A DNA stretch of 35,966 nt from Mariprofundaceae bacterium. GTDB lineage: Bacteria; Pseudomonadota; Zetaproteobacteria; Mariprofundales; Mariprofundaceae. This document shows, piece after piece, positions 1 through 9,437 of this stretch; within the stretch, counting starts at the first letter, position 1; every line of letters begins with the position of its first letter. Where the stretch lies: positions 1 through 35,966 of the forward strand of contig JALUXZ010000224.1 in NCBI GenBank assembly GCA_027018935.1. The letters run 5' to 3'. The notes under the pieces were generated by a model. It was not told the DNA's origin, did no database searches, and saw only the letters and a list, made by a program, of their open reading frames with translations. The translations under genes were made by a program, and so were the position numbers.

Positions 1-1437
1 GTGGGTAAAATAGAAGCTGGTATTCCCGAAGACGACCCGCGAAACCCTGGTGTGATTGCTGATAACGTGGGCGATAATGTGGGTGATGTTGCAGGTATGG
101 GGTCGGATATTTTTGAATCTTATTGCGGTGCAATGATTGCAACGATTGCCATGGCATCCACCATGTCGGCAGATATTCTTGACCCATTGGGTCAGCAACA
201 AGCGTTGATGTTTTTGCCGTTGGCTTTGGCATCGTTGGGCTTGCTTTGTTCTATAGCAGGGATTGCTTTGGTGCGCATGTTCTCTCATCGTTCGCCTGAA
301 GTTGCTTTGCGCGTGGGTACAATTGGATCTTCCCTGATATTTATGTTGGCTGCATGGTTTTTGGTTGCAGCCCTTGATGTTGCGGCAGGCGTATGGGGGG
401 CAGCATTAGCAGGTGCAGTTGGCGGTATTATTATTGGTGTGATTACTGAATATTATACGGGTGGCAAACCTGTTCGTGATATTGCTCAAGCAGGTGAAAC
501 TGGGCCTGCAACAGTGATGATTTCAGGGCTGGCAATTGGTATGGAGTCCGTTGTTGTTCCTGTACTGACTATTTGTGCAATTATTTATGCTTCTACAACA
601 CTATGTGGTCTTTATGGTGTGGGTATTGCTGCGGTGGGTATGCTGGCGACTGTAGGCATTACCATGGCGATTGATGCTTATGGACCGGTGGCAGATAATG
701 CAGGTGGTATTGCGGAAATGGCAGGTATGGGTGAGAAAACACGTAAAATCACTGATTCTTTGGATGAGTTGGGCAACACAACTGCGGCAATTGGTAAAGG
801 TTTTGCGATTGGTGCGGCAGCTTTGGCAGCCTTGGCGATTATTGCAGCTTTTGTGGAAACCGTTTCGTTACATCATGGTGGCTTTGCGCTGAATTTGAAT
901 GAACCATTGGTGCTTATTGGCTTGTTTATTGGTGGTATTTTTCCTTTTCTAGTTGCTTCTTTGACCATGACTGCGGTAGGCGATGCTGCATTTGAAATGA
1001 TTAAAGAAATTCGCAGACAATTTCATGAAATTCCAGGGTTGATGGAAGGCACTGCCGAGCCTGATCATGCGCGCTGTGTGGATATTGCGACAACAGCAGC
1101 ACTAAAGAAAATGGTCTTACCGGGTGTTTTGGCTGTCTCTGCACCTGTTGTGGTTGGTTTTGGCTTGGGAGCAGAGGCTTTGGGTGGTATGCTGGCTGGT
1201 GCGCTGGTATGTTGTGTATTGATGGCATTGATGATGGCAAATGCAGGTGGTGCTTGGGATAATGCTAAGAAGCATGTTGAAAAAGGTAACTTGGGTGGCA
1301 AGGGCACAGATGTACATGCCGCTGTTGTGGTTGGTGATACAGTGGGGGATCCGTTTAAAGATACATCGGGGCCCTCGATGAACATTCTGATTAATGTGAT
1401 GGCGATTGTATCGTTAGTGATTGCACCATTGTTATGA
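1..1437 (+). CDS. hppA: Membrane-bound proton/sodium-translocating pyrophosphatase, K+-dependent type (5' truncated by window)
   Basis: Integral-membrane enzyme that hydrolyses cytoplasmic pyrophosphate and pumps H+ or Na+ outward. The window begins inside the gene: the visible 478 residues open with the conserved acidic substrate-loop region ([11 protein letters not shown], then [16 protein letters not shown]), which lies well inside the roughly 670-700 residue family protein, so about 200 N-terminal residues are missing. The GTG at base 1 is an internal Val codon, not a start. Multiple hydrophobic helices follow, and a second acidic motif, [11 protein letters not shown], sits near residue 232. 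At residues 258-267 the sequence is [10 protein letters not shown]. Ala directly after GNTT and Gly three positions later are the residues of the K+-dependent subfamily; K+-independent enzymes have Lys and Thr there. Whether it moves H+ or Na+ cannot be decided here. The stop overlaps the next start by 4 bases. Confidence 0.97.
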   Translation: MGKIEAGIPEDDPRNPGVIADNVGDNVGDVAGMGSDIFESYCGAMIATIAMASTMSADILDPLGQQQALMFLPLALASLGLLCSIAGIALVRMFSHRSPEVALRVGTIGSSLIFMLAAWFLVAALDVAAGVWGAALAGAVGGIIIGVITEYYTGGKPVRDIAQAGETGPATVMISGLAIGMESVVVPVLTICAIIYASTTLCGLYGVGIAAVGMLATVGITMAIDAYGPVADNAGGIAEMAGMGEKTRKITDSLDELGNTTAAIGKGFAIGAAALAALAIIAAFVETVSLHHGGFALNLNEPLVLIGLFIGGIFPFLVASLTMTAVGDAAFEMIKEIRRQFHEIPGLMEGTAEPDHARCVDIATTAALKKMVLPGVLAVSAPVVVGFGLGAEALGGMLAGALVCCVLMALMMANAGGAWDNAKKHVEKGNLGGKGTDVHAAVVVGDTVGDPFKDTSGPSMNILINVMAIVSLVIAPLL

Positions 1438-2207
1438 ACTTAAGCCATTATATAGGCATATTTAAGTGTCGTAATATTATAACTTTTCAACTGTTTCTTT
1501 TATGTTTATGTATTTCATGTGTCGGGCATGCAACTGAATTAAGGTTGGATGAACAAGTGCCTGTAAGCCAGGTTTCAAAGCCAGCGGTATCCGATGGTGT
1601 CAGCAAGGTATCGAAAGTTGAGAAGCTTGAGTATCCGCCAATACAAAGCGATGCTCAGGAAAAGGTGCAATATTGGTGGTTATTAATTATTTGTATATTT
1701 TTCTTGGTTGTTGCTGGGGGTATAATATATTGGCTGGGTTATAAAAAGAATGAACGAAAAGAAGCGTTGGACATTCAGCCGACAGATTTAGAAGGTGTCG
1801 AATCTGCTGTATTAAGGGCGGCAGCGATTAGAAAGTTAGTGAAAGAATCTCAGGCTAAGACGGAGCTTTCAAGTGAAGGATATGTAAGTAGTTCTGATTC
1901 CTCCAATATATTCAGACATGAAGATCTTAAAAAGGCTTATAAGTATCATAAGATTGGCAAACAAAAGAAAGTTATGGAAATTATGAACTTAGCTTTTAGA
2001 TATGACGCATTTGATTTTAGTATTTATGCCATGTCCATGCGTATTTTAGCAGAATCAGATAAAGGCTTCCCTGAGTTGGAACGTTTATTAAAAACAGGTT
2101 TATTTTTATTACGTACGAAGCGTCCTGTTCTTTGGAAAGAGGTGGCTCTAAAAGGTAATCATTTGCTACCAGATTTGGAAGATTGGGGCTGGAAGCCAGA
2201 GTCGTGA
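1434..2207 (+). CDS. Hypothetical single-pass membrane protein with signal-like N-terminus
   Basis: Not recognised as a named family. The 257-residue product has a hydrophobic, signal-peptide-like stretch at about residues 14-32 ending near GHA, then a short polar, Ser/Val/Lys-rich periplasmic-looking segment. A clear transmembrane helix covers residues 81-102 (starting [10 protein letters not shown]), followed by a positively charged KKNERK stop-transfer stretch and a largely helical C-terminal domain of about 150 residues, probably cytoplasmic. The last 90 residues have the alternating pattern of TPR-like helices. The overall plan (periplasmic part, TM, cytoplasmic helical repeats) recalls FimV-type proteins, but there is no LysM domain and the match is only architectural. 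Start ATG overlaps the hppA stop (ATGA), and its own stop overlaps the next start (GTGA), so it is translationally coupled on both sides. Confidence 0.8.
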   Translation: MNLSHYIGIFKCRNIITFQLFLLCLCISCVGHATELRLDEQVPVSQVSKPAVSDGVSKVSKVEKLEYPPIQSDAQEKVQYWWLLIICIFFLVVAGGIIYWLGYKKNERKEALDIQPTDLEGVESAVLRAAAIRKLVKESQAKTELSSEGYVSSSDSSNIFRHEDLKKAYKYHKIGKQKKVMEIMNLAFRYDAFDFSIYAMSMRILAESDKGFPELERLLKTGLFLLRTKRPVLWKEVALKGNHLLPDLEDWGWKPES

Positions 2208-3385
2208 ATTACGATGTGATTATTATAGGGGCTGGGGCTGCGGGTTTGATGTGCGCGGTAGAAGCGGGTAAGCGCGGTCGCTCTGTATTACTGCTCGACC
2301 ATGCTGAAAAAGCGGCTAAAAAAATTCTTATTTCAGGTGGTGGACGTTGTAATTTCACCAATTTGTATGCCAGTGCGGATGATTTTTTATCACAAAATCC
2401 TCATTTCTGTAAGTCAGCATTGGCACGTTTTACGCAATATGACACGTTGGAGATGTTTGAGTCTTATGGCATTGCTTGGCATGAGCGCGAACATGGGCAG
2501 CTGTTTTGTGATGAATCTGCCAAGCAGGTCGTAGATATGCTGCTTGAAAAGTGTGTAGAAAATCATGTAACCATAAAGTTACAAACGAGCATTGATAAGA
2601 TAGTCAAACATACAGGTTTTGATGTTCACAGTGATCAAGGTGTGTTTACGTGCCAGTCACTGGTTGTTGCTACAGGTGGTTTATCCATACCCAAGATGGG
2701 TGCAACGGGTTTGGGTTATCAAATTGCCCGTCAATTCGGCTTGAATATTATCGAGACAGAAGCAGGGCTAGTGCCATTTCGATTGACTGGGAAAACCCAT
2801 GAATCATTAAAGGCATTGGCAGGCATCGCACTACCAGTTGTGGCAAGTTGTAATAATCAGTCATTTGGTGAGGCGATGCTGTTTACCCACCGTGGTATCA
2901 GTGGTCCTGCGATGTTACAAATATCATCGTACTGGCAAGCAGGGCAATCAATTTGCATTAATCTTTTGCCAGATTTGGATGTACGGGCATGGTTAGATGA
3001 GCAGAAAGTAGGGCGTGGCAAACAACATGTAAGAACTGTGTTGTCCGAAATATTACCCAAACGCTTGGTATTGCATTGGTGTGCGCAATATATTCCTGAT
3101 AAACCGTTGCAGAGTTTATCTGATGCTGATTTGGATGTGATTGCATCAGAGTTACACGCATGGCAGTTAAAACCAGCAGCAACTGAAGGCTATCGAACGG
3201 CGGAGGTGACGCTTGGTGGTGTTGATACGGCATGTTTATCATCTAAAACCATGCAGGCAAGAGATGTGCAAGGCTTATATTTTATTGGTGAAGTCGTGGA
3301 TGTGACAGGGCATTTGGGTGGTTTTAATTTTCAATGGGCTTGGGCATCAGGATATGTTGCAGGTGTGGCAATAGGTAGTAGCTAA
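2204..3385 (+). CDS. HI0933/YhiN-family FAD-dependent oxidoreductase
   Basis: Flavoprotein of the HI0933-like (YhiN/BaiN) family; the physiological substrate of most members is unknown. The N-terminus carries a textbook dinucleotide-binding motif, IIIGAGAAGLMCAVEAGKRG. Next comes the family-specific AAKKILISGGGRCNFTN, and a C-terminal FAD-contact segment GEVVDVTGHLGGFNFQWAWA ends the protein. Length (393 residues) is normal for the family. I chose GTG at 2204 rather than the TTG at 2183. GTG gives a 4-base overlap with the upstream stop, has a GGAAG ribosome-binding site eight bases before it, and places the first residues directly at the Rossmann strand ([11 protein letters not shown]). The TAA stop is part of the apparent target duplication of the MITE-like element that follows. 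Confidence 0.93.
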   Translation: MNYDVIIIGAGAAGLMCAVEAGKRGRSVLLLDHAEKAAKKILISGGGRCNFTNLYASADDFLSQNPHFCKSALARFTQYDTLEMFESYGIAWHEREHGQLFCDESAKQVVDMLLEKCVENHVTIKLQTSIDKIVKHTGFDVHSDQGVFTCQSLVVATGGLSIPKMGATGLGYQIARQFGLNIIETEAGLVPFRLTGKTHESLKALAGIALPVVASCNNQSFGEAMLFTHRGISGPAMLQISSYWQAGQSICINLLPDLDVRAWLDEQKVGRGKQHVRTVLSEILPKRLVLHWCAQYIPDKPLQSLSDADLDVIASELHAWQLKPAATEGYRTAEVTLGGVDTACLSSKTMQARDVQGLYFIGEVVDVTGHLGGFNFQWAWASGYVAGVAIGSS

Positions 3386-3386
3386 G

Positions 3387-3476
3387 GGAGGTGCTGATTA
3401 ACTCCTTGCACTTGCCGCCTTGGGGTTGAAAATTTTGAATCGCATATCCACTCATCCAGAGTTAATCAGCACCTCC
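3387..3476. mobile_element. Miniature inverted-repeat element (MITE-like), 90 bp
   Basis: Perfect 18-bp terminal inverted repeats GGAGGTGCTGATTAACTC at 3387-3404 and 3459-3476 enclose 54 bases with no ORF. The element is flanked on both sides by TAAG (3383-3386 and 3477-3480), a plausible 4-bp target duplication; the left copy includes the TAA stop of the flavoprotein gene. The repeat ends resemble those of IS5-type elements, but no transposase is present, so a mobilising partner would have to be elsewhere in the genome. It could also serve as a long-armed hairpin at the 3' end of the upstream mRNA. Confidence 0.72.
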
Positions 3477-3558
3477 TAAGGTATCTATTGAAGAATTTCA
3501 CTTTCTAAGCAGAGAAAGTATTTGTTAGGTATTTGCTCTTAGGTGTTGTTGTCTTGTA

Positions 3559-3649
3559 ACTATTCAGATTGCCGCTGATTTGTTCGAGACCACCAACAGT
3601 AGGCACTTTTAGGCGAGGCGGAAAAGCGCAACTTACTGCTGTAAGTGAG
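3559..3649 (+). repeat. Structured dispersed repeat, copy 1 (right arm lost)
   Basis: Bases 3559-3587 match the left arm of the copy at 29586-29614 (ACTATTCAG, then CTGATTTGTTCGA). After a 23-base insertion unique to this copy, bases 3611-3649 align without gaps to 29615-29653. The aligned core contains GGCGAGGCGGAAAAGCG and a hairpin ACTTAC-TGCT-GTAAGT. The hairpin in the other copy is ATTTAC-TAGT-GTAAAT, so one base pair has changed on both sides. The right outer arm is not present here; the sequence runs into the leader of the macroglobulin gene. Confidence 0.75.
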
Positions 3650-3689
3650 TAGTTTAATATTGGATTGGGATTTGGGCGGGAGAATTTTT

Positions 3690-6600
3690 ATGAGAAAACT
3701 GGTTAATTTTATAGTTAACATTCCAAGTTTGATGATTGGTCGCTTTACTTGGTGGAGTCCACCTTGGGTTGCCTTCTTAAATGCCCAACGGAAAAACTCT
3801 CCAAAAGCCTTTTGGGGAGTGTTTCTTGTATTGATGCTTATAGGGGGTGGGTATGCATATGATAATTCACGCCCAAAACCAGCGTTGGTTACAGCCAGAG
3901 TACAGGCTCCAGCCATTACGCCAAATGTAGAAAATGCTATACCGAATCCCTTACGCGTATTATTTCATCTGAATGGGTCTCTCACATCGGTAGCCTCTTT
4001 GGAGATGATGGATAAAGAGCTAAACAATCATATTAAAATTTCTCCAGCACTAAAAGGAAAGTGGCAATGGGAAAGTGAAAATACGCTTATGTTTAGACCT
4101 GAGAAAGACTGGCCAGCAGGTCAGGAATATTCGTTAAGCTTTCATGAGAAATTATTCTCTAAGAGCATAGAGCTTGAAAACTATACTGCCACATTCAGCA
4201 CCCCTCATTTTAAGGCTGCGCTAAGCTCTATTCGTTTTTATAAGGATCCAACGAACCCTCAAGTTCGAAAGGTTGTCGGCACGCTTACATTTTCACACCC
4301 TGTTGATTCAAAAAGCTTAGAGGAAAAACTATCGCTGTACATGCAGCCTAAAGAGGCATCAAAAAAACGGAGTGCGAAGCCTTATAAGTTCACGCTTAGT
4401 TATGATGATAACAAGCGTCAGGCGTTTATTCATTCTGAAACAGTCTCTATTGAAAAGGATGAGACTTATATGTATCTGGATGTGGCTGCGGGCATCAAGC
4501 CTGTGTATGGTCCTTCGAAAACATTGGAAAAATTAAGTGGTAGAGTTGTCATTCCGAGTACATACACTTTTTTTAGAATTCAGTATGCCAATGGTCAAAT
4601 TGTTCGAGATAAGAAAAATGATAACCAGCCTGATCAAGCACTTGTTATTGAATTCACAGATGGCGTTAAATCAGAAGTGTTAAGTAGAAATGTTAAAGCA
4701 TTTCTTTTGCCTGAAAAACGCTATGTGAAACGAAAATATCCAGTAAGATACATGTGGCAAAGCCCATCCGAGGTTAGCAGTGAAGTGCTATCTAGATCTG
4801 CACCACTGGATTTGGAAGTGCTACCCACCGAACGAGCCTATTCAAGCCTCCAGAGCTTTCGTTTTCGGGCACCTGAGGGGCGTTATATATTTTTACAGGT
4901 TAGCAGCGGGCTGAAATCTGAGGGAGGGTTCAACCTTTCCATGCTAACACCGCGACTGATTCGTGTTCCCGACTACCCAAAAGAAGCAAAAATTGCTTTT
5001 GATGGTTCTTTAATTTCCGCAGCCAGTGAAAAGAAACTCACGCTTATTTCTCGTGGTGTTGAGGCACTTAAAATTGATGTTGGAGAGCTATTGCCTGGGC
5101 AGATTAATCACCTTGTTAGCCAGACAAGTGGAGATATAAAAAATCCGAGCTTTAATGCTAGTTGGATGTTTAATGAAGAAAATATAAGCAAGTTACATTC
5201 AGAAATTCAGCGGCTGAATCTTACTCACCCTGGAAAAGCAATCTATTCAACGATTGATTTGAATAGGCAGCTTAAAAAGTCAGGGAAAAAGTCAGGTGTA
5301 TTTTTTGTTCAGATAAATGGGTGGAATCCAAAAACAAAACAGATCGTTTATAGAGCAAATGATAAGCGTTTGATCATGGTGACTGATATTGGATTGTTGG
5401 TAAAAGATAATGCAGACAAAACCCATGATGTGTTTGTGCAGTCTGTGAAGAATGGAACACCAATCTCAGGGGCGAGGGTTGATGTGCTTGGGAAAAATGG
5501 CGAGGCAGTCGTATCGGCACTTACTACAGCAGATGGTCATGTTTTTTTTCCTAAACTTGATGATTTTAAAGGTGCTAAAACACCTGTTGCCTACCTAGTA
5601 AAAAAAGGTGGGGATATTTCTTTTATTCCTTATAACCGTTCCGCACGCATGATTAATTATTCTCGTTTTGATGTTGGCGGTGTTCAAACTAGGTATCAGA
5701 GCAAAGATGGTCTTAATGCTTATGTTTTCTCAGATAGGGGTATCTATCGCCCAGGAGATACCGTCCATTTATCAGCTATTGTAAAACAGAAAACGTGGGA
5801 ATCGCTTGGAGCTATTCCTCTAGATATTTTTGTAAGAAATTCACGGGGGGAAAATGTCTTACATAAGAAGGTTGAGCTCTCACCCACAGGTTTCTTCGAC
5901 TGGGAGTTAAAGACTAACTATATTTCTGCAACGGGCTTATATACAACGGCTGTGCATCTTGTTAGAGAAAATGGACGATTGGGAAATATGATTGGCTCAA
6001 CTTCTTTTAAAGTTGAAGAGTTTCAGCCTGATAGCATGAAAATAAGAACCCATATTACTGGCGATAAACATCGTGGGTGGTATGGCGTGGAAGGCATGCA
6101 AGTGCAAGTCTCATTGGAAAATTTATTTGGGACACCTGCACAAAACAGAGCTGTACATGCGAATATGGTATTGCTTCCTGCTAGTTTTTCTTTTAAAGAA
6201 TACAAAGGATTTACGTTTGCTGATCCACTCTTAGACCCTGAAAAAAAACGTATCAATGTTGTGGAATCACTCAAGCCTCAAAAGACTGATAAGGAAGGAA
6301 AGGCCAGCTTTTCTTTGAATCTTGATCGTTATAATAAAGGCACATATAGGGTAACGCTCACAGCCGAAGGTTTTGAGGCAGGTGGTGGGCGTAGTGTGAA
6401 TTCTGGTTCTTCAGTTTTAGTCTCACCAGTGAAACATCTTATTGGTTTCAAGCCGGATGGTAGGCTTTCTTTTATTCATAAAGGCAGTAAAAGATCTGTT
6501 AAGTTTGTGGCGATTGATTCGGCTTTGAAGCAGATTCACCTAACAGGAGTAAGCAAGAATCTGATTGAACGAAGATATGTTTCAACACTTGTAAAACAGT

Positions 6601-9437
6601 ATGATGGTACATTTAAGTACCAATCCATTCTAAAAGAAGCCACGATCAAATCTGAGCCTTTTGAGGTGTCTGATAAGGGCGAGACGCTATTACTGCCAAG
6701 CAATGAACCTGGCGATTTTGCAATTGAACTTGTGAGCGCAGAAGGGAATAAGCTTGCGCGTGTCTTATTTTCTGTTGCAGGTGCAGGAAATCTCAGCCGC
6801 TCGCTGGAAAAGAATGCAGAATTGAAAGTGAAGCTGGATCGCAAGCGTTATCATGCAGGTCAAGTTATCGAAATTCAGATAATTGCCCCATATACTGGTG
6901 CAGGGCTGATAACCATCGAGCGAGATAAGGTTTATGCATATAAGTGGTTTAAGACGAATAAAACCAGCACCGTGCAGTCGATTCGTATTCCCGAAGGGCT
7001 TGAAGGAAATGGCTATATAAATGTGAGTTTTATAAGGGCAGCAGATTCGAAAGAAATATTTGTTAGTCCCTTGAGCTACAGTGCCATACCATTCTCTGTA
7101 GGTAGGGAACAAAGGGAAATAAAGATAACGTTGGATTCACCTGAGCAAGTGAAGCCTGGTGAGCTTTTAAAAATACGTTATAAAACTTCTAAAGCATCGA
7201 AAATTGTAATGATCGCTGTTGATGAGGGTATTCTTCAGGTGGCTAAATATAAAACGCCAAAGCCTCTTTCCTATTTCTTCAAAAAGCAGGCATTGGAGGT
7301 GAAAACCTTCCAGATTGTTGATTTGATATTGCCTGAGTATCAGTTAGCCATGAATTTAGCTGCTGCTGGTGGCGGTGATAAAGCTAGAAGGGCTATAGGT
7401 AAAAATCTTAATCCGTTTCGAAGAGTTACGGATGCACCTATTGCTTTCTGGTCTGGTCTGCTAGATGCAGATACGCAGGAAAGAGAGTACAACATTGAGG
7501 TGCCTGATTATTTCAATGGGAGCTTGAGAATTATGGCTGTAGCTGTTTCGCAGGAGGCTATTGGAGCGGCTAGGCATGATACAGTTGTGAAAGGTCCTTT
7601 TGTCATAAGTCCTAATGCACCAGTGGTGGTAGCTCCTGAGGATGAGTTTGAAGTTACGGTTGGTGTTTCAAATAATTTGGAAGGCTCTGGTGAGAATGCC
7701 TCGATTAAAGTCGCGCTTGTGCCTTCAAAACATTTGAGTGTCATTGGGGATCCCCATAAGATTGTTATGGTATCAGAGGGAAGTGAAAGTAAGCTTACTT
7801 TCCGTGTTAAGGCAACGCATAACTTGGGCTCTGGTAGCATGAAATTTACTGCTTCGCACGCGGGGAAATCCAGTCAGCTGACGACAACGCTTAGTATTAG
7901 GCCTGCAGTTCCTCACATGGCGACATTTGTTAGTCATTATGAAAAGTCTGGAGAAGCCAGTGTTTTACTCAAGCGTAAGCTTGTTCCTAATTATGCTGAA
8001 CAGCTTGCATCTGGCTCACATAGCCCATTGGTGATGGTCGAAGGGTTGGGGGTGTACCTTCAAAATTTCGCACATGGCTGTGCTGAACAGATGGTTAGTA
8101 AAGTATTTCCATACCTTGGTTTGTTAAATCATCCTAGATACTCTGTTGATAAGAGTAAGGTAAGAAAAGATTTTGAGACGGTCATGATGAGCCTTCGTAG
8201 TCGGCAGACTGCTGAAGGAGGTTTCCGCTTCTGGTCTGGGCAGGGTGTTACCCAAGGCATTGATTTCCCTTCGGTTTATATTATGCACTTCTTAACCGAT
8301 GCGAAGCAGCTTGGTTACCCAGTACCACATGATGTTTTGAGGAGAGGCTTAGATTACTTGATGAATATCGCAAGGCGTTCGAGTAATTCTATTGAGCTTG
8401 CTCGCCTTCGAGCCTATGCGATTTATATTATGACCAGAAACCAAGTGATGACTGCGAATTACCTTATTGATCTTAACCGTGAGTTGGAAAGCACATATCA
8501 ACATTCTTGGATGAATGATATTACATCGACGTATATGGCAGCATCGTTTCAGCTTCTGAAAAATAAACCATTGCAGCAGAGAATGTTAAAAGGATATAAG
8601 TTTAATACGGACAAGAAACATCTGACATCGGATTTTGATAGTAAGCTAAATCAAGATGCCCAGTATATGTACTTGTTGGCAAAACACTTCCCCAATCAGT
8701 TTGAAGATAAAGTCGGTGTAGAGGCATTGATGGCTATTGTGGAACCCTTAAATAGGGGTGATTACAACACGCTTTCTGCATCGTACTCCATGCTCGCACT
8801 GGGGGCATACACAAGGCACTTTAAAGGGGCTGCAAATGATGATTTGATTAAAATTAATAGCGTGGATGTTGGTGGTAAGAAACATGTTCTGAAAACGAAT
8901 GTAGGGGCTTTTGCCAAGGCTAACTTTCCAGTATCTAGTGAAACCATTGAGTTTCATGCTGGTAAGAATTTATTTTATGTGTTGAGTCAGGCTGGTTATG
9001 ACCGAGAGCTTCCAAAAGAGGAAATCAGGGAGGGGCTTGAGGTTTATAGGGATTACTATAACAAGGCTGGGGAGGCTATCTCATCTGCAGCAATTGGTAG
9101 TGAAGTTGAAGTTAGAATTCGGATACGCACTCTAAATAATGCAAGCGCAACCAATGTTGCAGTTGTTGATTTATTGCCCGGTGGCTTTGAAATTATCCGT
9201 GGCTCATTTACGAGTAGAAATGTTAGCCATGGCTGGCGTAGTCATAAAGATATTCGAGAGGATCGGATTGTTATTTATGGAGATTTTGGCTCGGATGTAT
9301 CTGAATATCGATATAAAGTTAAATTAACAGCTAAAGGTAATTTTACGATTCCCTCTATTTACGCAGGTTCAATGTATAAAAGACATTTGCATGCAAGATC
9401 TGTTGCAGGTGAATTTAAGGTAGTAGGCAGGGAATGA
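3690..9437 (+). CDS. yfhM: Bacterial alpha-2-macroglobulin family protein (YfhM-like), thioester type
   Basis: Giant periplasmic protease trap. In the known family, a protease that cleaves the bait region triggers a conformational change and is captured covalently through an internal thioester. The 1915-residue product is longer than E. coli YfhM (about 1650). The N-terminal MG1 pattern is visible (SPALKGKWQW, then FRPEKDWPAG). The thioester motif CAEQ is intact, with its Cys codon at 8079-8081, followed by the helical thioester domain (GGFRFWSGQG) and C-terminal MG/receptor-like strands. Unlike E. coli YfhM there is no lipobox. Instead a basic cytoplasmic tail of about 35 residues precedes one transmembrane segment (WGVFLVLMLIGGGYAY), suggesting a signal anchor. 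I use ATG 3690 because GGGAG lies seven bases upstream; a GTG at 3645 would fall inside the repeat. It overlaps pbpC by 4 bases, the classic partnership. Confidence 0.95.
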   Translation: MRKLVNFIVNIPSLMIGRFTWWSPPWVAFLNAQRKNSPKAFWGVFLVLMLIGGGYAYDNSRPKPALVTARVQAPAITPNVENAIPNPLRVLFHLNGSLTSVASLEMMDKELNNHIKISPALKGKWQWESENTLMFRPEKDWPAGQEYSLSFHEKLFSKSIELENYTATFSTPHFKAALSSIRFYKDPTNPQVRKVVGTLTFSHPVDSKSLEEKLSLYMQPKEASKKRSAKPYKFTLSYDDNKRQAFIHSETVSIEKDETYMYLDVAAGIKPVYGPSKTLEKLSGRVVIPSTYTFFRIQYANGQIVRDKKNDNQPDQALVIEFTDGVKSEVLSRNVKAFLLPEKRYVKRKYPVRYMWQSPSEVSSEVLSRSAPLDLEVLPTERAYSSLQSFRFRAPEGRYIFLQVSSGLKSEGGFNLSMLTPRLIRVPDYPKEAKIAFDGSLISAASEKKLTLISRGVEALKIDVGELLPGQINHLVSQTSGDIKNPSFNASWMFNEENISKLHSEIQRLNLTHPGKAIYSTIDLNRQLKKSGKKSGVFFVQINGWNPKTKQIVYRANDKRLIMVTDIGLLVKDNADKTHDVFVQSVKNGTPISGARVDVLGKNGEAVVSALTTADGHVFFPKLDDFKGAKTPVAYLVKKGGDISFIPYNRSARMINYSRFDVGGVQTRYQSKDGLNAYVFSDRGIYRPGDTVHLSAIVKQKTWESLGAIPLDIFVRNSRGENVLHKKVELSPTGFFDWELKTNYISATGLYTTAVHLVRENGRLGNMIGSTSFKVEEFQPDSMKIRTHITGDKHRGWYGVEGMQVQVSLENLFGTPAQNRAVHANMVLLPASFSFKEYKGFTFADPLLDPEKKRINVVESLKPQKTDKEGKASFSLNLDRYNKGTYRVTLTAEGFEAGGGRSVNSGSSVLVSPVKHLIGFKPDGRLSFIHKGSKRSVKFVAIDSALKQIHLTGVSKNLIERRYVSTLVKQYDGTFKYQSILKEATIKSEPFEVSDKGETLLLPSNEPGDFAIELVSAEGNKLARVLFSVAGAGNLSRSLEKNAELKVKLDRKRYHAGQVIEIQIIAPYTGAGLITIERDKVYAYKWFKTNKTSTVQSIRIPEGLEGNGYINVSFIRAADSKEIFVSPLSYSAIPFSVGREQREIKITLDSPEQVKPGELLKIRYKTSKASKIVMIAVDEGILQVAKYKTPKPLSYFFKKQALEVKTFQIVDLILPEYQLAMNLAAAGGGDKARRAIGKNLNPFRRVTDAPIAFWSGLLDADTQEREYNIEVPDYFNGSLRIMAVAVSQEAIGAARHDTVVKGPFVISPNAPVVVAPEDEFEVTVGVSNNLEGSGENASIKVALVPSKHLSVIGDPHKIVMVSEGSESKLTFRVKATHNLGSGSMKFTASHAGKSSQLTTTLSIRPAVPHMATFVSHYEKSGEASVLLKRKLVPNYAEQLASGSHSPLVMVEGLGVYLQNFAHGCAEQMVSKVFPYLGLLNHPRYSVDKSKVRKDFETVMMSLRSRQTAEGGFRFWSGQGVTQGIDFPSVYIMHFLTDAKQLGYPVPHDVLRRGLDYLMNIARRSSNSIELARLRAYAIYIMTRNQVMTANYLIDLNRELESTYQHSWMNDITSTYMAASFQLLKNKPLQQRMLKGYKFNTDKKHLTSDFDSKLNQDAQYMYLLAKHFPNQFEDKVGVEALMAIVEPLNRGDYNTLSASYSMLALGAYTRHFKGAANDDLIKINSVDVGGKKHVLKTNVGAFAKANFPVSSETIEFHAGKNLFYVLSQAGYDRELPKEEIREGLEVYRDYYNKAGEAISSAAIGSEVEVRIRIRTLNNASATNVAVVDLLPGGFEIIRGSFTSRNVSHGWRSHKDIREDRIVIYGDFGSDVSEYRYKVKLTAKGNFTIPSIYAGSMYKRHLHARSVAGEFKVVGRE

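Larger units (their letters stand above)
3386..3689. other. Intergenic stretch with MITE-like element, small hairpin and dispersed repeat
   Basis: No gene is seen in these 304 bases. In order they hold a 90-bp element with perfect terminal inverted repeats (3387-3476), a small hairpin ACTTTCT/AGAAAGT at 3500-3519 without a convincing U-tract, and a structured repeat (3559-3649) related to a second copy upstream of dnaJ. Last is the ribosome-binding site GGGAG of the macroglobulin gene just before 3690. Confidence 0.7.

Noticed and set aside
1-3. GTG at base 1 as the start of the pyrophosphatase
   Set aside because: It falls inside a conserved internal motif; the gene clearly begins before the window.
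2183-2203. TTG start for the flavoprotein
   Set aside because: It adds seven residues unlike the family; GTG 2204 has a better ribosome-binding site and begins at the Rossmann motif.
3645-3689. Upstream GTG start for the macroglobulin gene
   Set aside because: It lies in the hairpin repeat and lacks a ribosome-binding site; ATG 3690 has GGGAG upstream.
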